Positions 8,028 through 16,231 are shown, counted from the stretch's first letter. The stretch: DNA of 64,000 nucleotides from Oxalicibacterium flavum (GCF_014635065.1 NZ_BMCG01000002.1:186001-250000), one strand, 5' to 3'. Notes: a model not told the origin generated them from the letters alone. A program made the numbers and translations.

Positions 8028-8226
8028 TGCTTGCGAAGGAGGACGTTGAGATTCGCTGACGTAGGGCGATACGTCGCTTTCGGATTCTCTGTTATTTTAC
8101 ATAATGCAAATTATGCGAATATATTGATGTGTCTGGAACGGTCGGAAAGGCACAGAAAAGGCTCCGTACCGTTTATCATGCTCGATCTCGCCTTCAAGCT
8201 CGTCATTTCATACATCGGAGATCAAA

Positions 8227-8397
8227 TTGGGTTGGACTGCTGCCGTATTGCTTGCCGCATTGATTCTTGCCATTCTGGCGGCCAGAGAGTCGATGAAAAG
8301 CTCTCCGAAGAAAAAAGAAGATGCTCTTCCAGAAGAACCCGATGCGGGCGAAAAGGAAGCACGAAATGGAAAAGTAAAGAAGCATAAAGGGCGTTGA
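8227..8397 (+). CDS. Small single-pass membrane protein with TTG start (candidate)
   Basis: A 56-codon frame that begins with TTG, preceded by GGAG at 8217-8220 with 6-base spacing. It encodes a hydrophobic N-terminus (GWTAAVLLAALILAILAA), then a highly charged Lys/Glu tail (SSPKKKEDALPEEPDA and on). The pattern of one membrane helix followed by a Lys-rich cytoplasmic or periplasmic tail is coherent, and unlike the alternative overlapping frames. No family is recognised. The unusual start codon and short length keep confidence moderate. Confidence 0.5.
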   Translation: MGWTAAVLLAALILAILAARESMKSSPKKKEDALPEEPDAGEKEARNGKVKKHKGR

Positions 8398-8443
8398 GTA
8401 ATCGTCCGGCCTTTTGGATTCTTGGTCATGCAGCATGGTAAAA

Positions 8444-8474
8444 CTCATCCAATTTATTAAATAAAATGGATGAG
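8444..8474. repeat. 31-bp AT-centred palindrome
   Basis: CTCATCCA (8444-8451) and TGGATGAG (8467-8474) are perfect inverted repeats, and the AT-rich interior (ATTTATTAAATAAAA) continues the symmetry with few mismatches. It lies between the small plus-strand ORF and the converging cusF-like gene. It may be a bidirectional terminator, or an operator remaining from the AT-rich pocket. Confidence 0.5.
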
Positions 8475-8542
8475 ATATGTTCCACAGAACATTGAATAAA
8501 AAGGATTTTCTATTTAATTTCTTGGCGCTGCTTGCTCGGAGG

Positions 8543-8881
8543 CTAGAAAATCTCCAGTCGAGTGACCGTATAAACGCCCTCGCGTTTCTCGGCAACGAAA
8601 CGGATGCGGTCTCCCTCCTTGATCCCCTCCATCATCCCGGGTTCGGCCAGCCGGAACACCATGGTCATGCCGGGCATTCTAAGGTTCTCGAGCGGACCGT
8701 GCTTGATGGTGATCTTGCCGGTTTCCCGATCGATCTTTCTGATTTCCCCCTCGCTCATGGCGCTGGTTGTCTGTGCATGCGTGTCATGGGCCTGTTCGGT
8801 GGCTTCGCTGCCCTGCTCCGCTGCATGTACGGCGGGCAGGAGCGTGAAAAGGGCGGCGGCACACAGGTTGAATAGCTTCAT
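8543..8881 (-). CDS. CusF-like periplasmic copper-binding protein
   Basis: A 112-residue exported protein. A Sec signal peptide covers residues 1-20 (cleavage near AVHAAEQ). The C-terminal half is a CusF-type OB fold: KIDRETGKITIKHGPLENL, then MPGMTMVFRLAEPGMM. CusF binds Cu(I)/Ag(I) with one His, one Trp and two Met. Here His61, Met72 and Met74 fit, but the position of the capping Trp is taken by Met69, which would change the coordination. A linker rich in His/Thr/Gln lies between signal and domain. A good ribosome-binding site (AAGGA) precedes the ATG. The gene is the last of the multicopper oxidase/TolC run, with 36 bases between genes. Confidence 0.88.
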   Translation of the reverse strand: MKLFNLCAAALFTLLPAVHAAEQGSEATEQAHDTHAQTTSAMSEGEIRKIDRETGKITIKHGPLENLRMPGMTMVFRLAEPGMMEGIKEGDRIRFVAEKREGVYTVTRLEIF

Positions 8882-8917
8882 TTTCTGTTCCTTCTGAAAG
8901 CGATGTTTGAGTCAATG

Positions 8918-10192
8918 TCAGGCTTCGCGGGCGACGCTGCCGCTTGGATGGCGATACCAGCCGGGATCGGTGTAGTCGCCGGGTTTCTGGTCCTTGCGTA
9001 CCTTGACCAGCGTGAACATGCCGCCCATTTCGATGGGCCCGAACGGGCCGTGACCGCTCATCATCGGCAGCGTGTTGTCGGGAATCGGCATTTCCATCTC
9101 TCCCATGTCGGCCATGCCGCGTTCGCCCATGACCATGTAGTCGGGAATGATGCGGATGATCTTGTCGGCGATCTTGCGGTGATCAACGCCAATCATGGTC
9201 GGCACGTCGTGGCCCATGGCGTTCATGGTGTGATGGCCCTTGTGGCAATGGAAGGCCCAGTCGCCAAGGTCGGTGGCGTCGAACTCGATGGCGCGCATCT
9301 GGCCGACCGCCACGTCCGTCGTGACTTCCGGCCAGCGTGCGGTTTTCGGCACCCAGCCACCGTCGGTCCCGGTCACTTCGAATTCGTGGCCATGGATGTG
9401 GATCGGGTGGTTAGTCATGCTGAGATTGCCGATGCGGATGCGCACGCGATCACCCTGCCGGCACGGCAACGAGGCGATGCCGGGAAAGACGCGGCTGTTC
9501 CAGGTCCACAGGTTGAAATCGGTCATGGTGTTGACCTTGGGCGTGCTGCTGCCGGGTTCGATGTCATAGGCATTGAGCAGGAATACGAAATCGCGGTCGG
9601 CACGGTGCAAGGCAGGATCGCGCGGATGCGTGATCCACGATCCCATCATGCCCATCGCCATCTGCGTGACTTCGTCGGCATGCGGGTGGTACATGAAGGT
9701 GCCGGCGCGCCTGGCTTCGAACTCATAGACGAAGGTCTTGCCGACCGGGATCTGCGGCTGCGTGACGCCGGCCACACCATCCATGCCGTTGGGCAGGCGC
9801 TGGCCGTGCCAGTGGATGGAGGTCGGCTCGGGCAGCTTGTTGGTGACGAAGATGCGTACCTTGTCGCCTTCGACTACCTCGATGGTCGGTCCCGGGCTGG
9901 AACCGTTGTAGCCCCACAGCGTGGCCTTCATGCCGGGCGCCAGTTCGCGGATCACGGGCTCGGCGATCAGATGGAATTCCTTCCAGCCGTTCTTCATGCG
10001 CCATGGCGCACTCCAGCCGTTGAGCGTAACGACGGGATGGAACGGCCGGCCGTTGGGCGGCAATGGCGGCGGCAAGGTATCGGCGTGCTGCACGATCTGC
10101 GCCTCGGGAATGGTGGCGGCGCCAGCCTTGCTGACCAGCCCTGCGCCGATCAGCGAGCCGGCACCGGCCAGAAAATGTCTGCGTGAAAGCAT
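8918..10192 (-). CDS. Multicopper oxidase, Tat-exported
   Basis: A 424-residue multicopper oxidase. The N-terminus MLSRRHFLAGAGSLIGAG has the twin-Arg signal expected of a folded copper enzyme. All four copper-ligand blocks are present: SIHWHGQRLPNGMDGV, MYHPHADE, HPIHIHGHEFEVTG and WAFHCHKGHHTMNAMG. These build one type-1 and one trinuclear type-2/3 centre. A Met-rich stretch near the C-terminus (MADMGEMEMPIPD, then LPMMSGHG) suggests copper sensing or Cu(I) oxidation, as in CueO/CopA-type enzymes. It lies between the TolC-like and CusF-like genes, which argues for periplasmic copper tolerance. Confidence 0.93.
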   Translation of the reverse strand: MLSRRHFLAGAGSLIGAGLVSKAGAATIPEAQIVQHADTLPPPLPPNGRPFHPVVTLNGWSAPWRMKNGWKEFHLIAEPVIRELAPGMKATLWGYNGSSPGPTIEVVEGDKVRIFVTNKLPEPTSIHWHGQRLPNGMDGVAGVTQPQIPVGKTFVYEFEARRAGTFMYHPHADEVTQMAMGMMGSWITHPRDPALHRADRDFVFLLNAYDIEPGSSTPKVNTMTDFNLWTWNSRVFPGIASLPCRQGDRVRIRIGNLSMTNHPIHIHGHEFEVTGTDGGWVPKTARWPEVTTDVAVGQMRAIEFDATDLGDWAFHCHKGHHTMNAMGHDVPTMIGVDHRKIADKIIRIIPDYMVMGERGMADMGEMEMPIPDNTLPMMSGHGPFGPIEMGGMFTLVKVRKDQKPGDYTDPGWYRHPSGSVAREA

Positions 10193-10202
10193 GTAAGTCC
10201 TC

Positions 10203-11633
10203 TTAATGGTCGCTATGGCCGGCGTGATCGGCGGGCATGGTTTGGGGTGCGGAATCCGCTGCTGCAGCGGAATTTCCCGGCAGCGGACCATTGATGGCCG
10301 CCTGCAGATCGGTTTCTGCCACCCAGAAATCGCGTTGCGCTTCGATGGCGCTGTTGACGGCAGCGATCTGCAGCCGCGCATCGGCCAGCAGGTCGAACAC
10401 GCTGGCCAGCATGCCGTTGTAACGCAGCAGCATCTCGTCCGAGACTTTCTTGCGCAGAGGCACTACCTCGTCACGATAGTGGCGCGACAGATCCCAGGCG
10501 GTGCGGTAGGCGGACCATGCCTGACGTACTTCCAGACGGGCGCGGACGGCGGTATCCGCAGTGTGGTGCACGGCTTGCATGTAAAGGGATTCGGCCTTGA
10601 CGGTACGCGCGCTGCCCCAGTCGAACAGCGGCAATTCCAGGCTGATTTCGTAGCCGTTGCTGCGCGGCTGCCCGGTTTCGCTCTTGTTTCGGTAGCCGGC
10701 GTCGAGCACGTTGATGAAGCGCGTCGCCTTGCTCAAGCCGAGCGCCCGCGCGGTGGCTTCCGTATCCCGCCTGGCTGTCTGGATGTCGAGCCGTTGCGCG
10801 ACTGCGCGTTGCTCGAGTCCTGCAAGATCCGCCGGCTTTTCCGGAATGGTCGGCAGGGTCGCCGGCAATTGCAGTTGCACGCCCTCTTCCCATAGCCCCA
10901 GCAGGCGCATCAGGTTGCTGCGTGCCTCGGTTTCGGCGTGCCGGCTGCGCGCCAGTTGGGCCACGGTATCCGCATAGAGAAGCTGTTCGCGCGCCGCATC
11001 GATACGGTTCCAGTTGCCGACGGCCTGCATGCGTTGCGCAAGTTCGGCGCCGGCTTCGGCGGCTTCGGCTGCACGCGCCATGAATTGCGCGCCCTGCTGG
11101 GCGGCAACGGCATTGAAGTAGGCGCGACGGGTATCGCTTGCCAGCGCAACTGCGCGCTCGGCGGCCTGCAGTTGCGCCTGATTGAAACGCCCCTCTTCGA
11201 TACGAGTGCGCATCGGCATGGTCAGCAGGCCCGCCAGATCGAACATGATGCCGCGCTCGATTTCGGTATCGCCGCCGCCACGCATGTGGCCGAACGACAG
11301 GCTGGGATTGCGCAATCGTCCGGCCTGCACCAGATCGGCTTCGGCAATCCCGATTTCCGCCAGTGCCGCCTGCAGTCCGCGATTGTTGAGCAAGGCGATG
11401 CGCACCGCGTCGTCTGCACTCAGCGGACGAGCCAGCAGCTCGCTAATCGTCGCCTCGCTTTCATGCGGCTGCCCATCGCTGTCGCGCGCTACCGTCTGGC
11501 CGATACTGGCCTGGGTCATGTCGGACACGGCCTGCAGGCCGCCGTCGCCTGAAAAGCCGGCACAGCCGCTCAGCAGTACGACAATTGCCAGCGCAGCGGA
11601 AGCCTTGCCGCTGAAAATCCGGTCAGTGAGCAT
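10203..11633 (-). CDS. TolC-family outer-membrane efflux lipoprotein
   Basis: A 476-residue outer-membrane factor. The N-terminus is a lipoprotein signal with lipobox LLSGC. The rest shows two OEP repeats with long alpha-helical coiled sections, for example AERAVALASDTRRAYFNAVA and WSAYRTAWDLSRHYRDEVVP, as in CusC/CzcC proteins. Start 11633 is preferred because AAGGAGGG lies 9 bases upstream. The C-terminus ends in a His-containing tail (MPADHAGHSDH). The gene overlaps the preceding His-rich protein gene by 11 bases, and the multicopper oxidase gene follows 10 bases later. No RND pump or membrane-fusion protein is encoded next to it, so its inner-membrane partner is unknown. Confidence 0.9.
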   Translation of the reverse strand: MLTDRIFSGKASAALAIVVLLSGCAGFSGDGGLQAVSDMTQASIGQTVARDSDGQPHESEATISELLARPLSADDAVRIALLNNRGLQAALAEIGIAEADLVQAGRLRNPSLSFGHMRGGGDTEIERGIMFDLAGLLTMPMRTRIEEGRFNQAQLQAAERAVALASDTRRAYFNAVAAQQGAQFMARAAEAAEAGAELAQRMQAVGNWNRIDAAREQLLYADTVAQLARSRHAETEARSNLMRLLGLWEEGVQLQLPATLPTIPEKPADLAGLEQRAVAQRLDIQTARRDTEATARALGLSKATRFINVLDAGYRNKSETGQPRSNGYEISLELPLFDWGSARTVKAESLYMQAVHHTADTAVRARLEVRQAWSAYRTAWDLSRHYRDEVVPLRKKVSDEMLLRYNGMLASVFDLLADARLQIAAVNSAIEAQRDFWVAETDLQAAINGPLPGNSAAAADSAPQTMPADHAGHSDH

Positions 11634-11952
11634 GATGGTGCCCTCCTTCGCGTACCGGCGGCAGCTGTTTTGGCGTGACGTGGTTCGAGTGATCGTGTGC
11701 CGAGGCACCGGCCGCATCGATATGGCCGGCATGGCCGCCAAGCCGCCCTACTTCGTCGTTGGCCGCACGCCAGCGTTCCAGTGAAGGCGATGACGGGTCC
11801 GTGTGCGGCAGATAATTGTCGAAGGCAGAGCGATAAGGCGGCAGTGCGCCGGCCTGCGAGGCATCGGCAGGATCCGCATGGCGGCTACCTTCTGCGTGAA
11901 CGACCGCAGTCGCCGCCAGCAAGGCCGGCAGCAGGAAAAAGGAGAATTTCAT
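11623..11952 (-). CDS. Small His-rich exported protein, metal-island gene
   Basis: A 109-residue protein with a cleavable signal peptide (FFLLPALLAATAVVHAEG). The mature chain is rich in His: HAGHIDAAGASAHDHSNH in the middle and GGHHHAH at the end. The central block (LPPYRSAFDNYLPHTDPSS, then SLERWRAANDEVGRLGGH) recurs, as far as I know, in small proteins linked to copper/RND efflux operons, but I cannot name a defined family. It is the first gene of the TolC-like/multicopper oxidase/CusF run and overlaps the TolC-like gene by 11 bases. A periplasmic metal-buffering role is inferred from composition and context. Confidence 0.75.
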   Translation of the reverse strand: MKFSFFLLPALLAATAVVHAEGSRHADPADASQAGALPPYRSAFDNYLPHTDPSSPSLERWRAANDEVGRLGGHAGHIDAAGASAHDHSNHVTPKQLPPVREGGHHHAH

Positions 11953-12028
11953 GATGTTCTCGTCAAGGATGCAGATTCATGCGCAGACGCGCACAAACGG
12001 GTGACCGCGCAAGCGGTCAGCGAAGCAA

Positions 12029-12460
12029 CTAGCCGAGAATGTGCCGGGGTGGACGCTTGATGCCGTCCGCAATATGGCCGAGGAAGAGAGAAAGAGGCGC
12101 CGCGACGACAGGCGAAGAACCGTGCGCGGGAGCAGAAAGATCGGGCATGGCAGGCAGCAGGGCCATGCCGACATAGCAGGCGGCACAGGCGCTGCATGTC
12201 ACCTTGCCGTGTTTGCCGGCATAGTGGTTGTCTGTGTCACTAGCGGCATGATCCTGCATCGGACTCGCTGACTCGGCATGATGATGCGCGGCATGGTCGT
12301 GATGATGCAGATCGCCCTGCATCGAGGCCGTATGTTCCATCTGAACCGCTGGCGCGTGCATGGACGGCGCACAGGCGGTTTGCACGGCCGCAGCCCAGCC
12401 CTGCACCGGCAAGGCCAGTGCGAGCATGTACAACAAGGCAATGTGCAGGAACCGCTTCAT
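12029..12460 (-). CDS. His-rich exported protein with conserved CSACAACYVG motif
   Basis: A 143-residue protein with an N-terminal signal peptide (about residues 1-24, ALPVQGWAAA). The mature part has a dense His block (LHHHDHAAHHHAES, MQDHAAS) and then a Cys motif KVTCSACAACYVGMALLP, resembling the CSACA motif of DUF2946-type proteins. A hydrophobic C-terminal segment (VVAAPLSLFLGHIADG) precedes a basic end. The gene is separate from the TolC-like run (76-base gap) and lies next to the DmeR-type regulator, in the same direction. Binding of Cu, Co or Ni in the periplasm is likely but not shown. Confidence 0.75.
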   Translation of the reverse strand: MKRFLHIALLYMLALALPVQGWAAAVQTACAPSMHAPAVQMEHTASMQGDLHHHDHAAHHHAESASPMQDHAASDTDNHYAGKHGKVTCSACAACYVGMALLPAMPDLSAPAHGSSPVVAAPLSLFLGHIADGIKRPPRHILG

Positions 12461-12520
12461 GGCGTGCAGTCTAGCACGGAGAAATCGCCGCGTGCAGCGG
12501 GGGCATGGTTGTTGCGCGTT

Positions 12521-12793
12521 TCATTTGAGATAGGAACGCAATACGCCGATGACCTGTTCCAGTTCCTGACGACGTTGCGCTTCGGGAAGTGCGCCGGGGC
12601 CCAGATGCTCACGCACGTGGCTTTCCAGAACCTGCCCCATCAGCCCATTGGCGGCGCCTCGTATCGCGGCGATCTGCTGCAGGACGGCAGCGCAGTCGGC
12701 GCCTGTCTCGAGCGCATGTTCGACGGCCTGTACCTGCCCTTTCATGCGGCGCACGCGCGCCAGCAGCTTCTTGTCTCCGATGGTGTGGCTCAT
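12521..12793 (-). CDS. dmeR: RcnR/DmeR-type metal-sensing transcriptional repressor
   Basis: A 90-residue all-helical repressor of the CsoR/RcnR family (DUF156), about the length of E. coli RcnR. Key residues match the Ni/Co-sensing branch: the N-terminal SHTI with His3, Cys34 in DCAAVLQQIAAIRGAANGLM, and His59 and His63 in ESHVREHL. Start 12793 is chosen because RcnR proteins begin MSHTI and need the free N-terminus for metal binding; a longer frame of 16 more residues is open but lies on the operator. It is divergent from dmeF with a 19-bp operator between them, so it most likely represses both genes until Co(II) or Ni(II) is bound. Confidence 0.9.
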   Translation of the reverse strand: MSHTIGDKKLLARVRRMKGQVQAVEHALETGADCAAVLQQIAAIRGAANGLMGQVLESHVREHLGPGALPEAQRRQELEQVIGVLRSYLK

Positions 12794-12811
12794 TTGTTTA
12801 CTCAGGTTGTT

Positions 12812-12832
12812 ATATACTGGGGTACAGTATAT
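12812..12832. promoter_or_regulatory. RcnR/DmeR-type operator
   Basis: ATATACTG (12812-12819) and CAGTATAT (12825-12832) are perfect 8-bp inverted repeats around GGGTA, giving the core TACT-GGGG-TAC-AGTA at 12815-12829. RcnR sites have a TACT/AGTA inverted repeat around a 7-base G-tract, and DmeR boxes have similar ATATA(G/C)T ends, so the fit is close. It lies between dmeR and dmeF and ends 20 bases before the dmeF start. Confidence 0.85.
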
Positions 12833-12852
12833 TTCAATCAAGCGTGTTTGGC

Positions 12853-13785
12853 ATGAAAACCATTGACTCTCATTCGGCCGGCCCCCACAACCACGCCTTC
12901 AACGAAGGCAATCCGGTTGCCGAGCGCAGGACGGCCTGGGCGCTGGCGCTGACCACCGCCATGATGATTGCCGAGATCATCGGCGGCTATGCCTTCAATT
13001 CCATGGCCTTGCTGGCCGACGGTTGGCACATGAGTTCGCATACGCTGGCGCTGGGATTGGCGGTTGGCGCCTATGTGCTGGCGCGACGATTCGCGCAGGA
13101 TCGGCGTTTTGCCTTTGGCACATGGAAGATCGAGATTCTGGGCGCCTATACCAGCGCCCTGCTGCTGGTACTGGTGGCAATCCTGATGCTGTACCAGTCC
13201 ATCGAACGCCTGCTGCATCCGGTCGCCGTTCATTACGACCAGGCCATTGCCATCGCGATTGTGGGATTGCTGGTGAATCTCGCCTGCGCGTTTCTCCTGA
13301 GAGGCGAACATGACCACCACCATCATGCGCATGCGCATGAAGAACATCATCATCACCATCATCACGATTTGAACCTGCGCTCGGCCTACCTGCATGTGCT
13401 GGCGGATGCGGCCACTTCCGTACTGGCGATCGTCGCCCTGTTTGGCGGCAAGTTGTGGGGAGCCGATTGGATGGACCCGCTGATGGGGATAGTCGGCGCC
13501 ATTCTGGTGTCGGCGTGGGCTGCGGGATTATTGCGCGACAGCGGACGCGTGCTGCTCGATGCCGAAATGACGGCGCCGGTAGTCAATGAAATACGCGAAG
13601 CCATCGCCGCCAGCCCGGTCCCGGCCACGATCTATGACCTGCACGTCTGGCGCGTGGGCAAGGAGAAATATGCGTGCATTCTGGGCCTGAGCGTGGCGGC
13701 GGAAGTCTCGGCCGATTATTTCCGCCGCCTGCTCGCCATCCATGAGGAGCTTGCGCACGTGACGGTAGAGGTCACGCGCGCATAA
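12853..13785 (+). CDS. dmeF: CDF-family Co/Ni efflux transporter DmeF
   Basis: A 310-residue cation diffusion facilitator. Six membrane segments are visible. The metal-site motifs are ALLADGWHMSSHTLALG in TM2 and LHVLADAATSVLAIVALFGG in TM5, giving Asp/His-Asp/Asp type ligands as in DmeF. A His-rich cytoplasmic loop (HDHHHHAHAHEEHHHHHHHD) lies between TM4 and TM5. It exports Co(II) and perhaps Ni(II) in exchange for protons. Start 12853 (MKTIDSHSAGPHNHAF) matches the His-bearing N-terminus of the family. It is divergent from dmeR, and the shared operator lies just upstream. Confidence 0.92.
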   Translation: MKTIDSHSAGPHNHAFNEGNPVAERRTAWALALTTAMMIAEIIGGYAFNSMALLADGWHMSSHTLALGLAVGAYVLARRFAQDRRFAFGTWKIEILGAYTSALLLVLVAILMLYQSIERLLHPVAVHYDQAIAIAIVGLLVNLACAFLLRGEHDHHHHAHAHEEHHHHHHHDLNLRSAYLHVLADAATSVLAIVALFGGKLWGADWMDPLMGIVGAILVSAWAAGLLRDSGRVLLDAEMTAPVVNEIREAIAASPVPATIYDLHVWRVGKEKYACILGLSVAAEVSADYFRRLLAIHEELAHVTVEVTRA

Positions 13786-13800
13786 CGGCCCGGCCAGGCA

Positions 13801-14496
13801 TCAGCCCGCCTGTTGCGCCTCGCCGAGGAAGAAGTCCATCGCGAGTGCAACGATAGGCGGATGAATGATGTGCAGACCGTTGAATTCCACGTACTGCACC
13901 TCGTAACCTGCCGCCTTGAGCTGTTCGGCATGCTTGCGGCCGCTGGTTTCGATCGGCAATTGTTCGTCGATCAGGCCGTGCGCGATGAATACCTTGGGCG
14001 CGCCCTCCTGCATGAAGACCGACATGAAGCCGCCGGAAAACACGATCACGTGGCTGACGATGTCGCCATTGGTGATGCCGGTTGACAGCGAATAGCTGCC
14101 GCCGTCCGAAAAGCCGGCAAAGCCGAAGTGCGACGGATCGATCTCGAACTGCGAGGCCACGGCCGTCAGCGCCAAGCCCAGGCGCTCGAGGTCGGGACCG
14201 TTGCCGCCGATGACGATGTCCCAGGTCGGATAGATCGATTGCGGCAGCAGCAACAGAAAGCCAAGCCGTTCGGCATGCTCTTCCAGGAATGGTCGCACCT
14301 TCTCGGCGCTGCCGCCGGCGCCGTGGAACATCACCAGCAGCGGCACCGGTCCCTCCTTCTTCAAGGTTGACGGCACGTACAGCATGGCGTCGCGCTCTTC
14401 GGCAATGCCCAGCGGATGCAGTCCGGCGGGGAGCGACGGCCTGGTCGGTGCGCTCAGGGTAAAGGAAAGGCGGCCTAACAGCGAGGGATCGAACAT
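13801..14496 (-). CDS. Phospholipase/carboxylesterase-type alpha/beta hydrolase
   Basis: A 231-residue alpha/beta hydrolase. The oxyanion region LLVMFHGAGGSAEKV and the nucleophile elbow FGFAGFSDGGSYSL (Ser in GFSDG) are clear. The Asp is in IAHGLIDEQLP, and the His in FNGLHIIHPP completes the triad. This layout matches the carboxylesterase/phospholipase family of serine hydrolases. The frame remains open further upstream but the likely start is MFDPSLLGRLSF. No signal peptide is seen, so it is cytoplasmic. It is convergent with dmeF (15 bases apart) and has no functional link to it. Substrate unknown. Confidence 0.82.
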   Translation of the reverse strand: MFDPSLLGRLSFTLSAPTRPSLPAGLHPLGIAEERDAMLYVPSTLKKEGPVPLLVMFHGAGGSAEKVRPFLEEHAERLGFLLLLPQSIYPTWDIVIGGNGPDLERLGLALTAVASQFEIDPSHFGFAGFSDGGSYSLSTGITNGDIVSHVIVFSGGFMSVFMQEGAPKVFIAHGLIDEQLPIETSGRKHAEQLKAAGYEVQYVEFNGLHIIHPPIVALAMDFFLGEAQQAG

Positions 14497-14656
14497 TGCG
14501 GACCTTCTGGTAATGAACGGGTAAAAACGCGGAAGATGACAGGCGAAGTCGATCGCCCGTCATGCAGCAACGGGCGATTATGACAAACTTTGAGAGGGAA
14601 AAGGCATTTGCGCGGCGATCAGGCCAGGCACATGGCCTGCCTGACCGCCGCGTGCA

Positions 14657-16231
14657 TCAGAAGCGTCTGTCTTCCGGCGGCGTCCACTGATAGAGCCAGG
14701 TTTCGGTCAGGGCCTGCCCGTCCGAACTCAGGAACAGGCGCAGATCGACCGGGCCCTTGTAGTCGTCGGGCACGCGCACGTCGAAGATCGCGCGGTAGCC
14801 CTTGATCTCGTGCAGCGGCCGTGCCGAAGGAATCTCGATGGTGCCGTGGCTGGCCGTGATGACGGGTTCGACCTTGACGTCCTTGCCCAGCAGGCCGAGA
14901 TCGCCGCCGGCAAAATCCACCGCGAAACGCCACGAGAAATAGCTGCGCTGCTTGCCGACCACGCCGCCGATGCCGGTGCGCGTGGCAACCGCGGTCGCCA
15001 GTTGCGGCACGATCGGCATCTTGTCGCCCCAGTGCAGCTTGTAGCCGAACAGCAGTTCCTCGCCGGGCTGCGGCTTGGCTTCCGGATTCCAGAAGGCGAC
15101 GATGTTGTCGAAGGTTTCATCGACGGTCGGAATTTCGACGAGTTGGATCGAGCCCTTGCCCCACCCTGCCTTGGGCTCCACCCACAGGCTCGGACGGCGT
15201 TCGTAGAACACGCCGTCGTCCTGGTAATGGTTGAAGTCGCGGTCGCGCTGCATCAGGCCGAAGCCGCGCGGATTCTCGTCGGCGTAGGCGTTGAAGCGCA
15301 GGTGGGCCGGATTGACGAGCGGACGCCAGATCCATTCGCCGCTGCCTGACAGCATCGCCAGGCCATCGGAATCGTGAATCTCGGGACGCCAGTCGTTGTT
15401 GATGCGACGGTCGTTCTCGGCCGTCAGGAACATGCTGGTCAGCGGCGCGATGCCGAGGCGTTCGATTTCCTTGCGCGGATAGAGCGCGGCATCGACATCC
15501 ATCACGGTAGTGGCGCCCGGCGTGATCAGGAAGCGGTAGGCGCCCGTCACGCTCGGCGAATCGAGCAGCGCATAGACCACCAGCGTGCTCGACTGCTTGG
15601 CCGGCTGTTCGAGCCAGAATTCGCTGAAGCGCGGGAATTCCTCCGGACGTTCCATGCCGGTATCGATAGCCAGACCACGGGCCGACAGGCCGTATTGCCA
15701 GTCGCCGCCGACCGCGCGGAAATAGCTGGCGCCGAGGAAGGCGACGATGTCGCGCACCAGATCGGTGTGGAAGTTGATGCGGAAACCCGCGAAGCCGAGG
15801 TCCTTGGGCAGATCGCGTCCGCGCAGGCCGCTCTTGCCGTAGTTGAACATCTCCGGATCGTAGGCCAGCACGCGCGCCTGGCCGTCCACGACCTCGTGGA
15901 TCGTGACGGACTGCGTGGCATACATGCCGAGATGGAAGAACTTGGCCTGGAAGCGCAGCTTGTCCTTGCCCCACAGCGCGTGGTCGTCGCGGTAGCCGAT
16001 CGACTGGTACTGGTCCCAGTCGAGCTGCTTGACCTTGGCCGGCACCTTGTCGGGCGGCGCTTCGTACGGCTTGGCGGCGAGCGAACGGGCGTGGCCCTTG
16101 AGCCAGGCGTAATCGAATTTCTCCGCCTTGCCGAGCGTCTTGAGATCGGTCTTGGCGGCGGCATGAATCTGCGGTGCGGACAGACCTGCGAGTGTCAGGG
16201 CTGCGGTCTTGAGTAAGTCACGGCGTTGCAT
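14657..16231 (-). CDS. opgD (mdoD): Glucan biosynthesis protein D, Tat-exported periplasmic
   Basis: A 524-residue MdoG/OpgD family protein that shapes the backbone of osmoregulated periplasmic glucans. The N-terminus MQRRDLLKTAALTLAGLSAP has the RRDLLK twin-Arg motif typical of OpgD, with cleavage near QIHAAAK. Conserved blocks include HLGMYATQSVTIHEVVDG, FAGFRINFHTDLVRDIVAFL and FNHYQDDGVFYERRPSLWVE. Length agrees with E. coli OpgD. Its usual glycosyltransferase partner (OpgH) is not adjacent. A 160-base gap separates it from the esterase gene. Confidence 0.93.
   Translation of the reverse strand: MQRRDLLKTAALTLAGLSAPQIHAAAKTDLKTLGKAEKFDYAWLKGHARSLAAKPYEAPPDKVPAKVKQLDWDQYQSIGYRDDHALWGKDKLRFQAKFFHLGMYATQSVTIHEVVDGQARVLAYDPEMFNYGKSGLRGRDLPKDLGFAGFRINFHTDLVRDIVAFLGASYFRAVGGDWQYGLSARGLAIDTGMERPEEFPRFSEFWLEQPAKQSSTLVVYALLDSPSVTGAYRFLITPGATTVMDVDAALYPRKEIERLGIAPLTSMFLTAENDRRINNDWRPEIHDSDGLAMLSGSGEWIWRPLVNPAHLRFNAYADENPRGFGLMQRDRDFNHYQDDGVFYERRPSLWVEPKAGWGKGSIQLVEIPTVDETFDNIVAFWNPEAKPQPGEELLFGYKLHWGDKMPIVPQLATAVATRTGIGGVVGKQRSYFSWRFAVDFAGGDLGLLGKDVKVEPVITASHGTIEIPSARPLHEIKGYRAIFDVRVPDDYKGPVDLRLFLSSDGQALTETWLYQWTPPEDRRF

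Noticed and set aside
8031-8387. 118-codon plus-strand frame
   Set aside because: No ribosome-binding site, mixed composition; the overlapping TTG-started small membrane protein at 8227-8397 is more coherent.
12900-13400. His-codon-rich repeat in dmeF as a DNA repeat
   Set aside because: The CAT/CAC run reflects the His-rich loop of a CDF transporter and not an independent repeat element.
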